Positions 16,620 to 25,525 of a stretch of 64,000 nucleotides of DNA are shown piece by piece. The notes beneath the pieces were generated by a model. The model saw only the letters and a list, made by a program, of their open reading frames with translations, made no database searches and was not told where the DNA came from. Position 1 is the stretch's first letter, and every line of letters starts with the position of its first letter. The position numbers were made by a program, and so were the translations under genes. The stretch is from Natronocella acetinitrilica (GTDB lineage Bacteria > Pseudomonadota > Gammaproteobacteria > Nitrococcales > Aquisalimonadaceae), in assembly GCF_024170285.1 (NCBI RefSeq), contig NZ_JALJXV010000001.1:558001-622000 (forward strand), written 5' to 3'.

Positions 16620-16642
16620 CAATGGACATGCCTTGCATGGCC

Positions 16643-17617
16643 TTAATCGGACTCTCGACTGCGCCCGGTTGGCACCGTCTTCGGCGCTTTCTCCGGCAAC
16701 AGACCCTGCGGTCGGGTAATCAGGATCACCTGCAGCAGCACACCGATCAGCAGCACCCGCAGCGGGCCGGACTGGCTGCTCCAGCTATCCGGCAGGGTTG
16801 CGCTCATGACGAACTCGCTGCCGGACCAGATAATCCAGATCACCACAGCACCGAGCAGGGCTCCCTTGTTGTTGCCACTGCCGCCGGCAATCAGCATCAC
16901 CCAGACAAGGAAGGTGCCGTACAGCGGCAGGAAGGCCTCGGGGCTCAGGAATCCGAAGTAGTGCGCGTACAGCGCCCCTCCCAGTCCCATGATGGCAGAG
17001 CCCACCACGAATGCCTCCAGCCGGAAGCGGCCAATGTTCTTGCCCGCCGCCTCCGCTGCTGGTTCGTTCTCGCGTATGGCCCGCAGCACCCGCCCCCAGG
17101 GCGATTGCCGGGCCCGCTCCACCAGGAAGTAGACGGCCACCAGAAAGGCTGTCACCACGATCAGCGATCCCATGGCGGAAGTCAGGCCCAGCGCCTGGAA
17201 GAAATCGGCGTAGGGGCGCTCGATGCGCGACATGCCGCGAACGCCGTTGGTCAGCCAGGTTTCATTGGCGATGACCAGCCGCAGCGTCTCGGCGATGCCG
17301 ATGGTGGCGATGGCCAGGTAATCCGTGCGCAGCCGGGCGGTGATCCAGCCGATAATGAGGCCGAGCAGCGCCGAAGCGATGACGGCGCCCGCTACCCCGA
17401 TAAGGAAGGTGTGACCGAAACCGCCCACGTGCCAGGGGCTTTCCGGCACCGTCAGTATCGCGCTGGTGTAGGCGCCCACCGCGAAAAAGCCGGCAATGCC
17501 GATATTGAACTGGCCGGTGAAGCCCCATTGCATGTTCAGGCCCAGGGCGAGGATGGCGTAGATGCCGACGAAGGTGAAAAACGACACCAGGTAGGCTGCG
17601 ATACCGGCAAATTCCAT
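16643..17617 (-). CDS. HAAT-family ABC transporter permease (LivM-like)
   Basis: 324-residue permease of the BPD_transp_2 family with about nine hydrophobic helices. It carries the family hallmark ALGLNMQWGFTGQFNIGIAGF near residue 25. The ATG overlaps the stop codon of the LivH-like gene by one base (TAATG), so the two are translationally coupled. It is the last gene of the GFHM operon on the minus strand and convergent with the binding-protein gene across the repeat region. Confidence 0.88.
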   Translation of the reverse strand: MEFAGIAAYLVSFFTFVGIYAILALGLNMQWGFTGQFNIGIAGFFAVGAYTSAILTVPESPWHVGGFGHTFLIGVAGAVIASALLGLIIGWITARLRTDYLAIATIGIAETLRLVIANETWLTNGVRGMSRIERPYADFFQALGLTSAMGSLIVVTAFLVAVYFLVERARQSPWGRVLRAIRENEPAAEAAGKNIGRFRLEAFVVGSAIMGLGGALYAHYFGFLSPEAFLPLYGTFLVWVMLIAGGSGNNKGALLGAVVIWIIWSGSEFVMSATLPDSWSSQSGPLRVLLIGVLLQVILITRPQGLLPEKAPKTVPTGRSRESD

Positions 17618-18486
17618 TACAGCGTCCCCTTGAAGATGCCCTGCGGCCGGACGATGAGCACGGCCACCATGATGACGAAGGCCACTGCGGGCTTGTAGGA
17701 GGGCTCGAGGAAGAGTGTCGAGATTTCCATGGCCATGCCGATGATCATGCCCCCGGCGATGGCCCCGTAAGGTCTACCGATGCCACCCAGTATGGCTGCC
17801 GCAAACACCGGCAGCAGGATGTTCCAGCCCATGGTCGGGGTCAGCCGCGAGTCCATGCCCAGCAGCACGCCAGCGCCGGCGGCAAGAGCACCACCGAGTA
17901 TCCAGGTCAGCATGATTACGCGCTCGGCGGGGATGCCGGTGATCAGCGCCAGATCCATGTTGTCGGACATGGCGCGCATGGCCTTGCCCATGCGGGTGCG
18001 GGTCAGGAACAGGTGCAGGGCAGCAACGATCAACACGGCGGCAAGCAGAATCCACACATGGTTCGGAACGATGGCGATTTCGCCGAACCACCAGGGGCGC
18101 TGGATGCCGCCGCTGTAGCTGTAGACGTTGGGACCCCAGATCAATTGCACCAGGCTGCGCAGCACCAGCGCCATTCCGAAGGAGGAAATCAGCAGGATGA
18201 CCGGCTGGGTGCGGCGAATGTGCTTGTACACGGCCTGATCCACCAGCAGCGCGGTCAGAGCCGCGCCGATCATGCCCGCCGGCAGTGCCCACCAGATTGG
18301 CAGACCGGTGAATACCAGGAAGCTCAGGCCCACGTAGGCACCAATGGTCATGAGGTCGCCGTGGGCAAAGTGGGCAAAACGCAGAATGCCGAAGATCATC
18401 GACACACCGATGGCGCCCAGGGTGAGTATGCTGCCCAGCACGATGCCGTAGATGCTGAGCTGTACCAGGTCGATAAGCAGATCCAC
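17617..18486 (-). CDS. HAAT-family ABC transporter permease (LivH-like)
   Basis: 289-residue permease with about eight hydrophobic helices and the family signature GVSMIFGILRFAHFAHGDLM near residue 27. The start is GTG. It is 4 bp downstream of the LivF-like stop and coupled to the LivM-like gene by a one-base overlap. It forms the heterodimeric membrane channel with LivM. Confidence 0.88.
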   Translation of the reverse strand: MDLLIDLVQLSIYGIVLGSILTLGAIGVSMIFGILRFAHFAHGDLMTIGAYVGLSFLVFTGLPIWWALPAGMIGAALTALLVDQAVYKHIRRTQPVILLISSFGMALVLRSLVQLIWGPNVYSYSGGIQRPWWFGEIAIVPNHVWILLAAVLIVAALHLFLTRTRMGKAMRAMSDNMDLALITGIPAERVIMLTWILGGALAAGAGVLLGMDSRLTPTMGWNILLPVFAAAILGGIGRPYGAIAGGMIIGMAMEISTLFLEPSYKPAVAFVIMVAVLIVRPQGIFKGTL

Positions 18487-18490
18487 GCCG

Positions 18491-19195
18491 TTAGCCCCCC
18501 AGGAACATTTCGGCTACCTCGCGATTGGCCAGCAGATTCGGCCCCGTGTCCTCGTGGCGGTTGGTTCCGGTTGCCAGCACGTAGCCCCGGTGGGCGATGG
18601 CCAGTGCCTGCTTGGCGTTCTGCTCCACCATCAGCACGCCGATGCCCAGCGCCTGAATTTCCTTGATGCGCTCGAAGGTCTCGTCGATCAGCAGGGGCGA
18701 CAGGCCGGCGGTGGGTTCATCGAGCATCAGCAGCTTCGGGTCGATCATCAGGGCCCGGCCCATGGCAACCATCTGGCGTTCGCCACCGGACATGAGTCCG
18801 GCCTGCTGGCGGCGCCGATCACGCAGCTTGGGGAAGACCGCGTAGACCTTCTCGAGCCGCGGCTTGATGTCGCGACTCATCAGGAATGCCCCCATCTCCA
18901 GGTTTTCCTCGACCGTCAGGGACGGGAACACGTTCTTTTCCTGGGGCACGTAGGCGATACCGCGGCGGACCATCTGTTCGGGCTTGGCATTGGTGATGTC
19001 ATCGCCCTGGTACAGCACCTGCCCCGTGCGGACACGCAACAGGCCGAAAATGGCCTTCATCATCGTGGATTTGCCGGCACCATTGGGGCCGACAATCACT
19101 ACGATCTCGTCGGTTTCAACCCGCAGCCCCGCCCCCTTGAGGATGTCGGCACCGCCGTAACCACCGTAGATGTCGGTTGCGGTGAGCAGGCTCAT
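18491..19195 (-). CDS. HAAT-family ABC transporter ATP-binding protein (LivF-like)
   Basis: 234-residue ABC ATPase. Walker A is GPNGAGKST, the signature is MSGGERQMVAMGRAL, Walker B is LLMLDEPTAGLSP and the switch His follows in the EQNAKQAL region. The short length and the GYGGADIL opening fit LivF. The ATG overlaps the LivG-like stop by 4 bp. Confidence 0.88.
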   Translation of the reverse strand: MSLLTATDIYGGYGGADILKGAGLRVETDEIVVIVGPNGAGKSTMMKAIFGLLRVRTGQVLYQGDDITNAKPEQMVRRGIAYVPQEKNVFPSLTVEENLEMGAFLMSRDIKPRLEKVYAVFPKLRDRRRQQAGLMSGGERQMVAMGRALMIDPKLLMLDEPTAGLSPLLIDETFERIKEIQALGIGVLMVEQNAKQALAIAHRGYVLATGTNRHEDTGPNLLANREVAEMFLGG

Positions 19196-20025
19196 CGCTG
19201 CTCACCCATCCGGCCACTGGCACCGCCGCCCAGGTAGGCTTCACGCACCTGCTCGTTCTGGCGGATCTCGCTCATGGGGCCGGAGGCAATCAGCGCGCCA
19301 TTGGCCATGACATGCACGGGGTCGCACAGTTTACTGATGAGATCCATGTCGTGCTCGATGAGGCAGAAGGTGTAGCCGCGCTCGGTGTTCAGGCGCTGGA
19401 TTGCCTCGGAAATCTTGCCGAGCAGGGTTCGGTTGACTCCGGCACCGGGCTCATCCAGCAGCACTGCACGGGCATCCGTCATCATGGTGCGACCAAGGTC
19501 CAGCAGCTTTTTCTGGCCGCCGGAGAGGTTGCCCGCCAGTTCGTCTGCCACATGGCTGATCTCGAGAAAATCCAGCACCTCGTCGACCCGCTCCAGCACT
19601 TTGCTGTCCTGCTCCCGGACCTGACCCCAGCGGAACCATGCCTTGAACAGGTTCTCGCCAGCCTGTCCCGCCGGCACCACCATGAGGTTCTCGCGCACCG
19701 TCATGCGGGAGAACTCATGCGGAATCTGGAAGGTTCGCACCAGACCCTGGTGGAACAGCTGGTGTGGGCGCCGCCCGGTGATGTCACGTCCTTCGAGGGA
19801 GATGCGGCCGCTGTCCGGGCGGATCAGCCCGGCGACGATATTGAACAGTGTGCTCTTGCCAGCCCCGTTCGGCCCGATCAGGCCGGTGATGCTGCCTTCC
19901 GCTACTTCGAAGGACACGTCATCCACCGCCTGTATCCCGCCGAAGGCCTTGGATACATGTTCGATCTTGATCAAGGCATAGCCCCCGATGCGCAGGTATC
20001 GACTGTCTTTCCCGTCGGTCGACAC
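19192..20025 (-). CDS. HAAT-family ABC transporter ATP-binding protein (LivG-like)
   Basis: 277 residues as drawn. Walker A is GPNGAGKSTLFN, the signature is LSGGQKKLLDLGRTMM and Walker B is AVLLDEPGAGVN, the LivG-specific form. The C-terminal extension found in LivG is present. The start is uncertain: GTG 20025 gives 17 extra residues, while TTG 19974 (GGGGG upstream) would start the protein at LIKIEHVSKAFGG, as in most homologues. It is the first gene of the four-gene operon. Confidence 0.85.
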   Translation of the reverse strand: MSTDGKDSRYLRIGGYALIKIEHVSKAFGGIQAVDDVSFEVAEGSITGLIGPNGAGKSTLFNIVAGLIRPDSGRISLEGRDITGRRPHQLFHQGLVRTFQIPHEFSRMTVRENLMVVPAGQAGENLFKAWFRWGQVREQDSKVLERVDEVLDFLEISHVADELAGNLSGGQKKLLDLGRTMMTDARAVLLDEPGAGVNRTLLGKISEAIQRLNTERGYTFCLIEHDMDLISKLCDPVHVMANGALIASGPMSEIRQNEQVREAYLGGGASGRMGEQR

Positions 20026-20078
20026 AAAACCTTTGCGATTGTACTGGCGTGGCTGTTCAGATCAATTGCGGAAACAAC

Positions 20079-20101
20079 AACGGCCGCGCGAGGCGGCCGT
20101 T
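20079..20101 (-). terminator. Intrinsic terminator of the ferric-iron binding-protein gene
   Basis: 9-bp stem AACGGCCGC/GCGGCCGTT with a 5-nt loop. On the minus strand it is followed by GTTGTTTCC, 23 bp past the stop codon at 20124. Confidence 0.75.
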
Positions 20102-20123
20102 GGCAGAGGAGGAAGTTGGTGAC

Positions 20124-21152
20124 TTAGCGCCAGCCGACCCGGTCGGCAATGCGCACGGCGTCCGGATTGTTGCGGCCCAGGGTGCCTACGTTCAATTCAT
20201 CGAACCGGATCTCACCCCAGCCGGCCACGACCTCGTCCAGCGGCACGCCATCGACCACGGGATACTCGTGGTTGCCCTTGGCGAACAGCTCCTGGGCTTC
20301 GTCGGACGCCAGGTACTCCAGCAAGCGGATGGCGTTGTCCCGATTCGGGGCGCCGGCCACCACACCCGCGCCGCCCACGTTTACGTGAATGCCACGGTCA
20401 TCCTGGTTGGGAAAGATGATGCCAACGCGGTCCGCCACTTCACGGTCGGCTGGGTCGTCGGACACTGCCAGACGGACATAATAGTAATGATTGGCCACAC
20501 TGATCTCGCATTCGCCGGCGGCGACGCCGCGAATCTGATCCGTGTCACCGCCCTGGGGTTGCCGCGCCAGATTGCTCACCAGGCCCCGCGCCCAGTCCGT
20601 GGTGCCGTCAACGCCGTGGGCATCGATCATGGAGGCGAGCAGGGACTGGTTGTACACATTGGTGGAAGAGCGTATGCAGATCTGGCCCTCGAACTGCGGG
20701 TCGGCCAGATCTTCGTAGGTCGAGATCAGCGAGGGATCGAAGGCTTCCTTGTTGTAGAAGATCACCCGCATCCGCTGGCTCAGGCCGAACCAGAGGCCTT
20801 CCGGATGCCGGAGATACGCCGGGATACGCTCATCAAGCACATCTGATTCGACGCTCTGCAGCACACCCGACTCTTCGGCGCGCCAGAGCCGACCGGCGTC
20901 AACGGTGATCAGAACGTCAGCCGGGCTGGCAGCGCCCTCCCGGCGAATACGCTCGATCAGCTGATCGGAATCGCCCTGCAGCACTCGCACGGAAATGCCC
21001 GTTTGTTCTGTGAAGCGATCGAACAACTCGTTGTCCGAGTCGTAATGACGGGCGGAGTAAACGTTGACCTGCTGTGCTGCTGCGGCAACCGAGACCGCCA
21101 GGGTGGCGGCGGCGAGCAGGGTGCCAAGTCCGAGACGAATGCGACGGTCCAT
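20124..21152 (-). CDS. Fe(3+) ABC transporter substrate-binding protein (FbpA/FutA-like)
   Basis: 342-residue periplasmic ferric-binding protein. The signal peptide (LGTLLAAATLAVSVAAAA) precedes QQVNVYSARHYDSDNELF, the typical start of this family. The iron-binding tyrosine cluster is visible as NHYYYVRL, and a further Tyr lies in STNVYNQSL. ATG 21152 with GAGAGGA upstream is preferred over TTG 21167. It is divergent from the ATPase gene across a region with several Fur-like sequences, so expression probably rises under iron limitation. Confidence 0.9.
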   Translation of the reverse strand: MDRRIRLGLGTLLAAATLAVSVAAAAQQVNVYSARHYDSDNELFDRFTEQTGISVRVLQGDSDQLIERIRREGAASPADVLITVDAGRLWRAEESGVLQSVESDVLDERIPAYLRHPEGLWFGLSQRMRVIFYNKEAFDPSLISTYEDLADPQFEGQICIRSSTNVYNQSLLASMIDAHGVDGTTDWARGLVSNLARQPQGGDTDQIRGVAAGECEISVANHYYYVRLAVSDDPADREVADRVGIIFPNQDDRGIHVNVGGAGVVAGAPNRDNAIRLLEYLASDEAQELFAKGNHEYPVVDGVPLDEVVAGWGEIRFDELNVGTLGRNNPDAVRIADRVGWR

Positions 21153-21172
21153 CTGGAGTCCTCTCAAAAATC

Positions 21173-21275
21173 GTAATGAGAATGAATCGTGTTTACATCC
21201 CGGATTAAACAGGGTCTCCCCGCGGAAAGCAAGTGGATGAGAATGTTTTAGTGTTTACAAATGATTCTTGTTTCC
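21173..21275. promoter_or_regulatory. Candidate Fur sites in the divergent binding-protein/ATPase promoter region
   Basis: Three AT-rich stretches resemble half or full Fur boxes (consensus GATAATGATAATCATTATC): GTAATGAGAATGAATCGTG (21173-21191), GATGAGAATGTTTTAGTG (21236-21253) and ACAAATGATTCTTGTTTCC (21257-21275, reverse strand AAGAATCATTT). They lie between the divergent starts at 21152 and 21316 in otherwise GC-rich DNA. Confidence 0.55.
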
Positions 21276-21315
21276 ATACCTTTGACTCATACGCCCCTCT
21301 CTGTGTGAGGCCGCC

Positions 21316-22437
21316 ATGGCAAGCCCGTCTCCTCTAAGCGATCTGATCGACCCTGGCGCTGCGACCGTCGCGCCCCGGCCTGCGGTGCGCATGACGGACA
21401 TTCGCCATCGGTTCGACGACCTCATCGCCGTGGATGATGTCAGCCTTGATGTGAGCCCCGGTGAGGTGGTCTGCCTTCTGGGGCCGTCGGGCTGTGGCAA
21501 GACCACGCTGCTGCGGATCGCCGCCGGTCTGGAGGACGTGCAGCACGGCCGGGTCCAGCTTGATGGCGATCTGGTCGCCGAGGCGGGGCGCCGAGGGGTT
21601 CCCCCGGAAAAACGCAGCGTGGGCCTGATGTTTCAGGACTCTGCGTTGTTCCCGCACCTGACCGTACTGGAAAACGTGGTGTTCGGTCTAGGCAGTCTGC
21701 CCCTGGCCGATCGTGGGCGGCGCGGTCATGAACTACTCGAGCAACTGCGGATGGGGCAGTACGCCCACGCCTATCCCCATGTGCTGTCCGGTGGGCAGCA
21801 GCAACGTGTGGCTTTGGCGCGGGCGCTGGCCCCCGCGCCCCGGCTCATGCTGCTGGACGAGCCGTTTTCCGCCTTGGACGCGCGCCTGCGGGATCAGATT
21901 CGCGACGACACGCTGCATGCCCTGAAGAGCAGTGGCGCAGGCACCCTGCTGGTGACCCATGATCCGGAAGAGGCCATGTTCATGGCCGATCGCATCGCCA
22001 TCATGCGGGATGGCCGTATCCTGCAGATCGGCCACCCGGTAGATCTCTACTGCCGGCCCGCAGATCCTTTCGTGGTGACCTTTTTCGGCGATGTGAACCG
22101 ATTCGAGGGAGTGGTGGAACGCGGCGAGGTCTTGACGCCCGTGGGTCGTGTCGAAGCCACCGGTCTGCAGGACGGCACGCTGGCGCAGGTGCTGGTACGG
22201 CCGGAGGCCTTGCGGGTGGTCGTGGTGGGCGAACCGGGCACGCACGACCGTACCCATGTGATCATGTCGCGGTTGCTCGGCCGGACCAGCCTCACCCACC
22301 TCTGTGTCCACGATGACTCTGGTCGCGAGTATCACCTGCACTCCCGGATGCCTGGCGTCTTCCTGCCCGAGGAAAACCAGCCTGTGGAACTGCATCTGGA
22401 TCGCAGCCAGATCTTCGTTTTTCCGGCGGGGGCCTGA
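21316..22437 (+). CDS. Fe(3+) ABC transporter ATP-binding protein (FbpC-like)
   Basis: 373-residue ABC ATPase. Walker A is GPSGCGKTTLLRIAAG, the Q-loop is in GLMFQDSALFPHL, the signature is LSGGQQQRVALARALA, Walker B is LMLLDEPFSALD, and VTHDPEEAMFMADR holds the switch His. The C-terminal TOBE-like region (about 260-370) is present, as in FbpC. It energises uptake through the permease encoded convergently at 22454-24142. Confidence 0.9.
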   Translation: MASPSPLSDLIDPGAATVAPRPAVRMTDIRHRFDDLIAVDDVSLDVSPGEVVCLLGPSGCGKTTLLRIAAGLEDVQHGRVQLDGDLVAEAGRRGVPPEKRSVGLMFQDSALFPHLTVLENVVFGLGSLPLADRGRRGHELLEQLRMGQYAHAYPHVLSGGQQQRVALARALAPAPRLMLLDEPFSALDARLRDQIRDDTLHALKSSGAGTLLVTHDPEEAMFMADRIAIMRDGRILQIGHPVDLYCRPADPFVVTFFGDVNRFEGVVERGEVLTPVGRVEATGLQDGTLAQVLVRPEALRVVVVGEPGTHDRTHVIMSRLLGRTSLTHLCVHDDSGREYHLHSRMPGVFLPEENQPVELHLDRSQIFVFPAGA

Positions 22438-22453
22438 ACAGGCGTCCGCCGCT

Positions 22454-24142
22454 CTACTTTTTCCCGTGTCCCGGGCGCGACTTGCGCATGGCGATACTGA
22501 GCAGAATCACGGGAATGATGCCCACCAGCACAATGGCCAGGGACGCTGTCGACGCCTGGTTGAGCCGCTCGTCGGAGGCCAGGTCATAGGCCCGCACCGC
22601 CAGGGTGTCAAAATCGAACGGCCGCAGGATGATGGTAGCGGGCAATTCCTTCATCACGTCCACGAACACCAGAATGCCCGCGGCCAGCAGGCTGCCTCGC
22701 ATGATCGGAGCATGAACCAGGCGCAAGGTGGTTCCGGCCGTCTTGCCCAGGGTGCGGGAGGCCGCGTCCATGCTCGGCGTCACCTTGTCCAGGCTCGCTT
22801 CCACCGCGTTATAGGACACGGCGAGGAAACGAACCACGTAGGCGTAGACCAGGGCCACCATGGTGCCGGTAAAGATCAGCCCGGGCAGGATGCCGAAGCG
22901 TTCGTTCATGAACACATTGATGCGGTCATCCATCCAGCCCAGGGGGATTAGCACGCCGACGGCGATCACTGAGCCGGGCACGGCATAACCCATGGACGCA
23001 ACCCGCGCCGCTCCCCAGGTTATGCGTGATCCCCGCAGCCGTACGCCATAACTCAGCAGCAGGGCCAGAAACACCGCGACGACTGCGGCCGCCGTGGCCA
23101 GCATCAGGCTGTTCCAGGCGAATTCCATGAAGCGGGTTCCAAGCAGGGCGTCACCGCCCTGCAGGGTCATGGAGGTCAGCAGCCCCGCCGGCAGCAGGAA
23201 GCCCACCACTACCGGCGTTCCGCAGGCGATGAACGCCAGTGCCGCACGGCCACCGCTCAGGCGGTACTGGGGCAGCTCCCGGTACTTGCTGGAGGTATGA
23301 AAGTACTTTGCCCGCCCGCGGGACCAGCGCTCCAGTAACACCAGGATCATCACGAATACCAGCAGGCAGGCTGCAAGCTGTGCTGCGGCCACCTGTTCGC
23401 CCAGGCCGAACCAGGTGCGGTAGATGCCGGTGGTAAAGGTGTCGACCCCGAAGAATTGCACCGCGCCAAAGTCGTTGAGCGTCTCCATCAACGCCAGAGC
23501 CACCCCACCGGCGATGGCCGGGCGGGCCAGGGGAATGGCGACACCGTAGAACAGTCGCAATGGGCTTCGACCCAGTGTTCGCCCCACTTCCAGGACGCAG
23601 ACGGACTGTTCGAGAAAGGCAGCCCGCGAGAGCAGGTAGACGTAAGGGTAAAGCACCAGCGACATCAGCGTGATGGCGCCGCCCAGGGATCGGATGTTGG
23701 GGAAGTAGTAGTCCCCCCGTCCCCAGTCGAATATCTCACGCAGCCAGGTCTGAACCGGCCCTGTGAACTGCAACAGGTCGGTGTAGGCGTAGGCGATGAC
23801 ATAGGTGGGAACGGCCAAGGGCAGCAACAGTGCCCACTCGAAGACCCAGCGCCCCGGGAACCGGCACATCACAACCAGCCACGCTGTGCCGACGCCAATG
23901 ATCAGTGTACCCAGCCCCACACCCACCATGAGCCCCAGGGTGTTGGTCACATAGCGGGACAGCACGGTTTCGCTCAGATGTCCCCAGATATCGCCCGCAG
24001 GCACAACCACATGGGCCAGCACGGTAACCACGGGCAGGGCCACGAATGCCGCGATGATCACCGTCAGCAGCGACCAGCCGTCGAAACGCGCACGGGCGCG
24101 GGTCAGGACGCGATCGTCTGTGGCTGGGGCTTCTGAACTCAC
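22454..24142 (-). CDS. Fe(3+) ABC transporter permease (FbpB-like, fused two-domain)
   Basis: 562-residue membrane protein with two BPD_transp_1 modules and about twelve hydrophobic helices, the standard FbpB/SfuB architecture. EAA-like loops occur near RTLGRSPLRLF (first half) and AASRTLGKTAG (second half). The start is GTG 24142. It is convergent with the ATPase gene (16-bp gap) and must be transcribed from its own promoter, which has a Fur-like sequence at 24181-24195. Confidence 0.9.
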   Translation of the reverse strand: MSSEAPATDDRVLTRARARFDGWSLLTVIIAAFVALPVVTVLAHVVVPAGDIWGHLSETVLSRYVTNTLGLMVGVGLGTLIIGVGTAWLVVMCRFPGRWVFEWALLLPLAVPTYVIAYAYTDLLQFTGPVQTWLREIFDWGRGDYYFPNIRSLGGAITLMSLVLYPYVYLLSRAAFLEQSVCVLEVGRTLGRSPLRLFYGVAIPLARPAIAGGVALALMETLNDFGAVQFFGVDTFTTGIYRTWFGLGEQVAAAQLAACLLVFVMILVLLERWSRGRAKYFHTSSKYRELPQYRLSGGRAALAFIACGTPVVVGFLLPAGLLTSMTLQGGDALLGTRFMEFAWNSLMLATAAAVVAVFLALLLSYGVRLRGSRITWGAARVASMGYAVPGSVIAVGVLIPLGWMDDRINVFMNERFGILPGLIFTGTMVALVYAYVVRFLAVSYNAVEASLDKVTPSMDAASRTLGKTAGTTLRLVHAPIMRGSLLAAGILVFVDVMKELPATIILRPFDFDTLAVRAYDLASDERLNQASTASLAIVLVGIIPVILLSIAMRKSRPGHGKK

Positions 24143-24180
24143 CAGTGGACCTCAAGAGCCGTGGGGGGACGAAACAAGAA

Positions 24181-24195
24181 CGCAAATGATAACCG
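24181..24195. promoter_or_regulatory. Candidate Fur half-site upstream of the iron permease gene
   Basis: CGCAAATGATAACCG, about 40 bp upstream of the permease start, contains the AATGATAA core of a Fur box. It is the only AT-rich stretch in this gap. Confidence 0.35.
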
Positions 24196-24270
24196 TCCGC
24201 GGCTGTAATCGCATCCCCACCCCTGCCAACTACCCCGAAAGGTGAGCTCTGGCAGCCGCCAGTTGGCACG

Positions 24271-24380
24271 AACGCCGGGTGGGCCCGCCCCGCAGGGACC
24301 GTCAGCGACAGGGATGTCGCTGTCGAGCCCCCATGGATGGGTTTACGGCGTGTCCCTGCGGGGCGGGCCCACCCGGCGTT
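24271..24380. repeat. Variable-stem palindromic repeat, copy C
   Basis: The outer stem pairs 24271-24298 with 24353-24380 (28 bp, perfect). Hairpin 1 is CAGCGACA-GGGA-TGTCGCTG (24303-24322); hairpin 2 is CCCATGGATGGG, then TTTACGGCGTGTC. It combines the hairpin 1 type of copy A with the hairpin 2 type of copies B and E. It lies between the iron permease gene and the LysR gene, both on the minus strand. Confidence 0.92.
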
Positions 24381-24486
24381 CCCCGATCCATGCCACCGCC
24401 CCAGGGGTCGGCAGTTGCAGGGTGTATGGCTTCGCTCGGGCGCTGGCGTTGCCGGTAAACAGATCGTTGGAAGCCAAGGGGTGGCG

Positions 24487-25398
24487 CTATATGGCAGCGG
24501 TGGCCGATACGAGCTGATCGCGGGTGGTCTGCAGCAGCGAAGCGGCGGCTGGGGTCAATGAGCGGTCCCGGGGCGTCAGGATGCCAATACAGCGCTCTAC
24601 CGCCGGTTCGTCCAACGTCAGAAACACCAGCGACTCGTTGTCGCCGGGGAAGGCCAGCCGGGGCAGCGTGGTGATGCCGAGACCCGCCTCCAGCATGGCA
24701 ATCAGGCTGATCATGTTGGACACTGCAAAGTGACTCTCGGCAATGGCCGCCTGGGCCTGTGGATTGTCCAGCAGGCGCGTGGTGCCGTTCTCGATGAGCC
24801 GCTCCCCCTGCAGATCATTCCAGACCAGCGCCCGGCCAAGCCCCGCAAGCCTGTGATCGCCCCGGCACACCACGCCGATACTGTCACGCAGCAGTGGTGT
24901 GAAGGACAGGCTCGGATCGTCTTCCCACAGGCTGCAGATGCCGAAGTCAGCCTCCCGCCGACTGACCATACCCTGCACCTCGCGGGCGCTGCCGTCCTTC
25001 ACCGTCAGGCGAATCTCCGGGTGGTTGCGAGCGAACTCCGCCAGGATGCCCGGCAGAAGCCGTGACGCCACAGAGGGCACAGCGGCAATGCTGACCGCTC
25101 CTTCCTCGCAGTTGGCGAGTCGCAGCATCTCGCCACTGACCTGCTGATAATGGTCCACCAGGGCTCGGGCCAGGGGCAGGCATCGCTCGCCGTAAGGTGT
25201 CAGCTCGACTTTCCGATTCTTCTCGAACAGCGGCTCGCCAAGCCGCCGTTCCAGCTCCTTGACGGAGAGGGAGATCGCAGGCTGGGTTCGAAACGCCTGC
25301 TCCGCCGCCGCGTGAAAACTCTTCAGGTCGGCGACCAGGATGAAATGATGCAGTTGGGCCATGGACAGATCAGGGTGCATCGGGTGAACCTGGCTCAT
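24487..25398 (-). CDS. LysR-type transcriptional regulator
   Basis: 303-residue regulator. The N-terminal winged helix-turn-helix covers about residues 10-70 (AQLHHFILVADLKSFHAAAE, then TQPAISLSVKELERRLG), and a type 2 periplasmic-binding effector domain follows. ATG 25398 is chosen over GTG 25416, with AGG about 10 bp upstream. It is divergent from the aldehyde dehydrogenase gene across 127 bp containing an AT-rich segment, the usual arrangement for a LysR regulator controlling the neighbouring operon. The effector is unknown. Confidence 0.9.
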   Translation of the reverse strand: MSQVHPMHPDLSMAQLHHFILVADLKSFHAAAEQAFRTQPAISLSVKELERRLGEPLFEKNRKVELTPYGERCLPLARALVDHYQQVSGEMLRLANCEEGAVSIAAVPSVASRLLPGILAEFARNHPEIRLTVKDGSAREVQGMVSRREADFGICSLWEDDPSLSFTPLLRDSIGVVCRGDHRLAGLGRALVWNDLQGERLIENGTTRLLDNPQAQAAIAESHFAVSNMISLIAMLEAGLGITTLPRLAFPGDNESLVFLTLDEPAVERCIGILTPRDRSLTPAAASLLQTTRDQLVSATAAI

Positions 25399-25525
25399 TA
25401 GCAAACCTGATCGCACAATATAGAAAATAAAGTTCTCAAATGGAAAGCCGCCTCGCTACCCTGCGAAGATGCAAGCAGACCGTCGGGCTGCGCCCGGCAT
25501 GTGCCCGTAACACCCAGGAGGCCGC

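Larger units (their letters stand above)
16259..16642. other. 384-bp convergent intergenic region packed with a terminator and two repeat families
   Basis: Contains, in order, the binding-protein terminator (16295-16330), a REP-like element (16359-16393), a half REP-like element (16422-16436), palindromic repeat B (16463-16570) and an inverted REP-like element (16585-16619). No coding sequence is supported. Confidence 0.85.

Noticed and set aside
24387-24486. Small gene between repeat C and the LysR gene
   Set aside because: Short frames have no ribosome binding site and no family resemblance.
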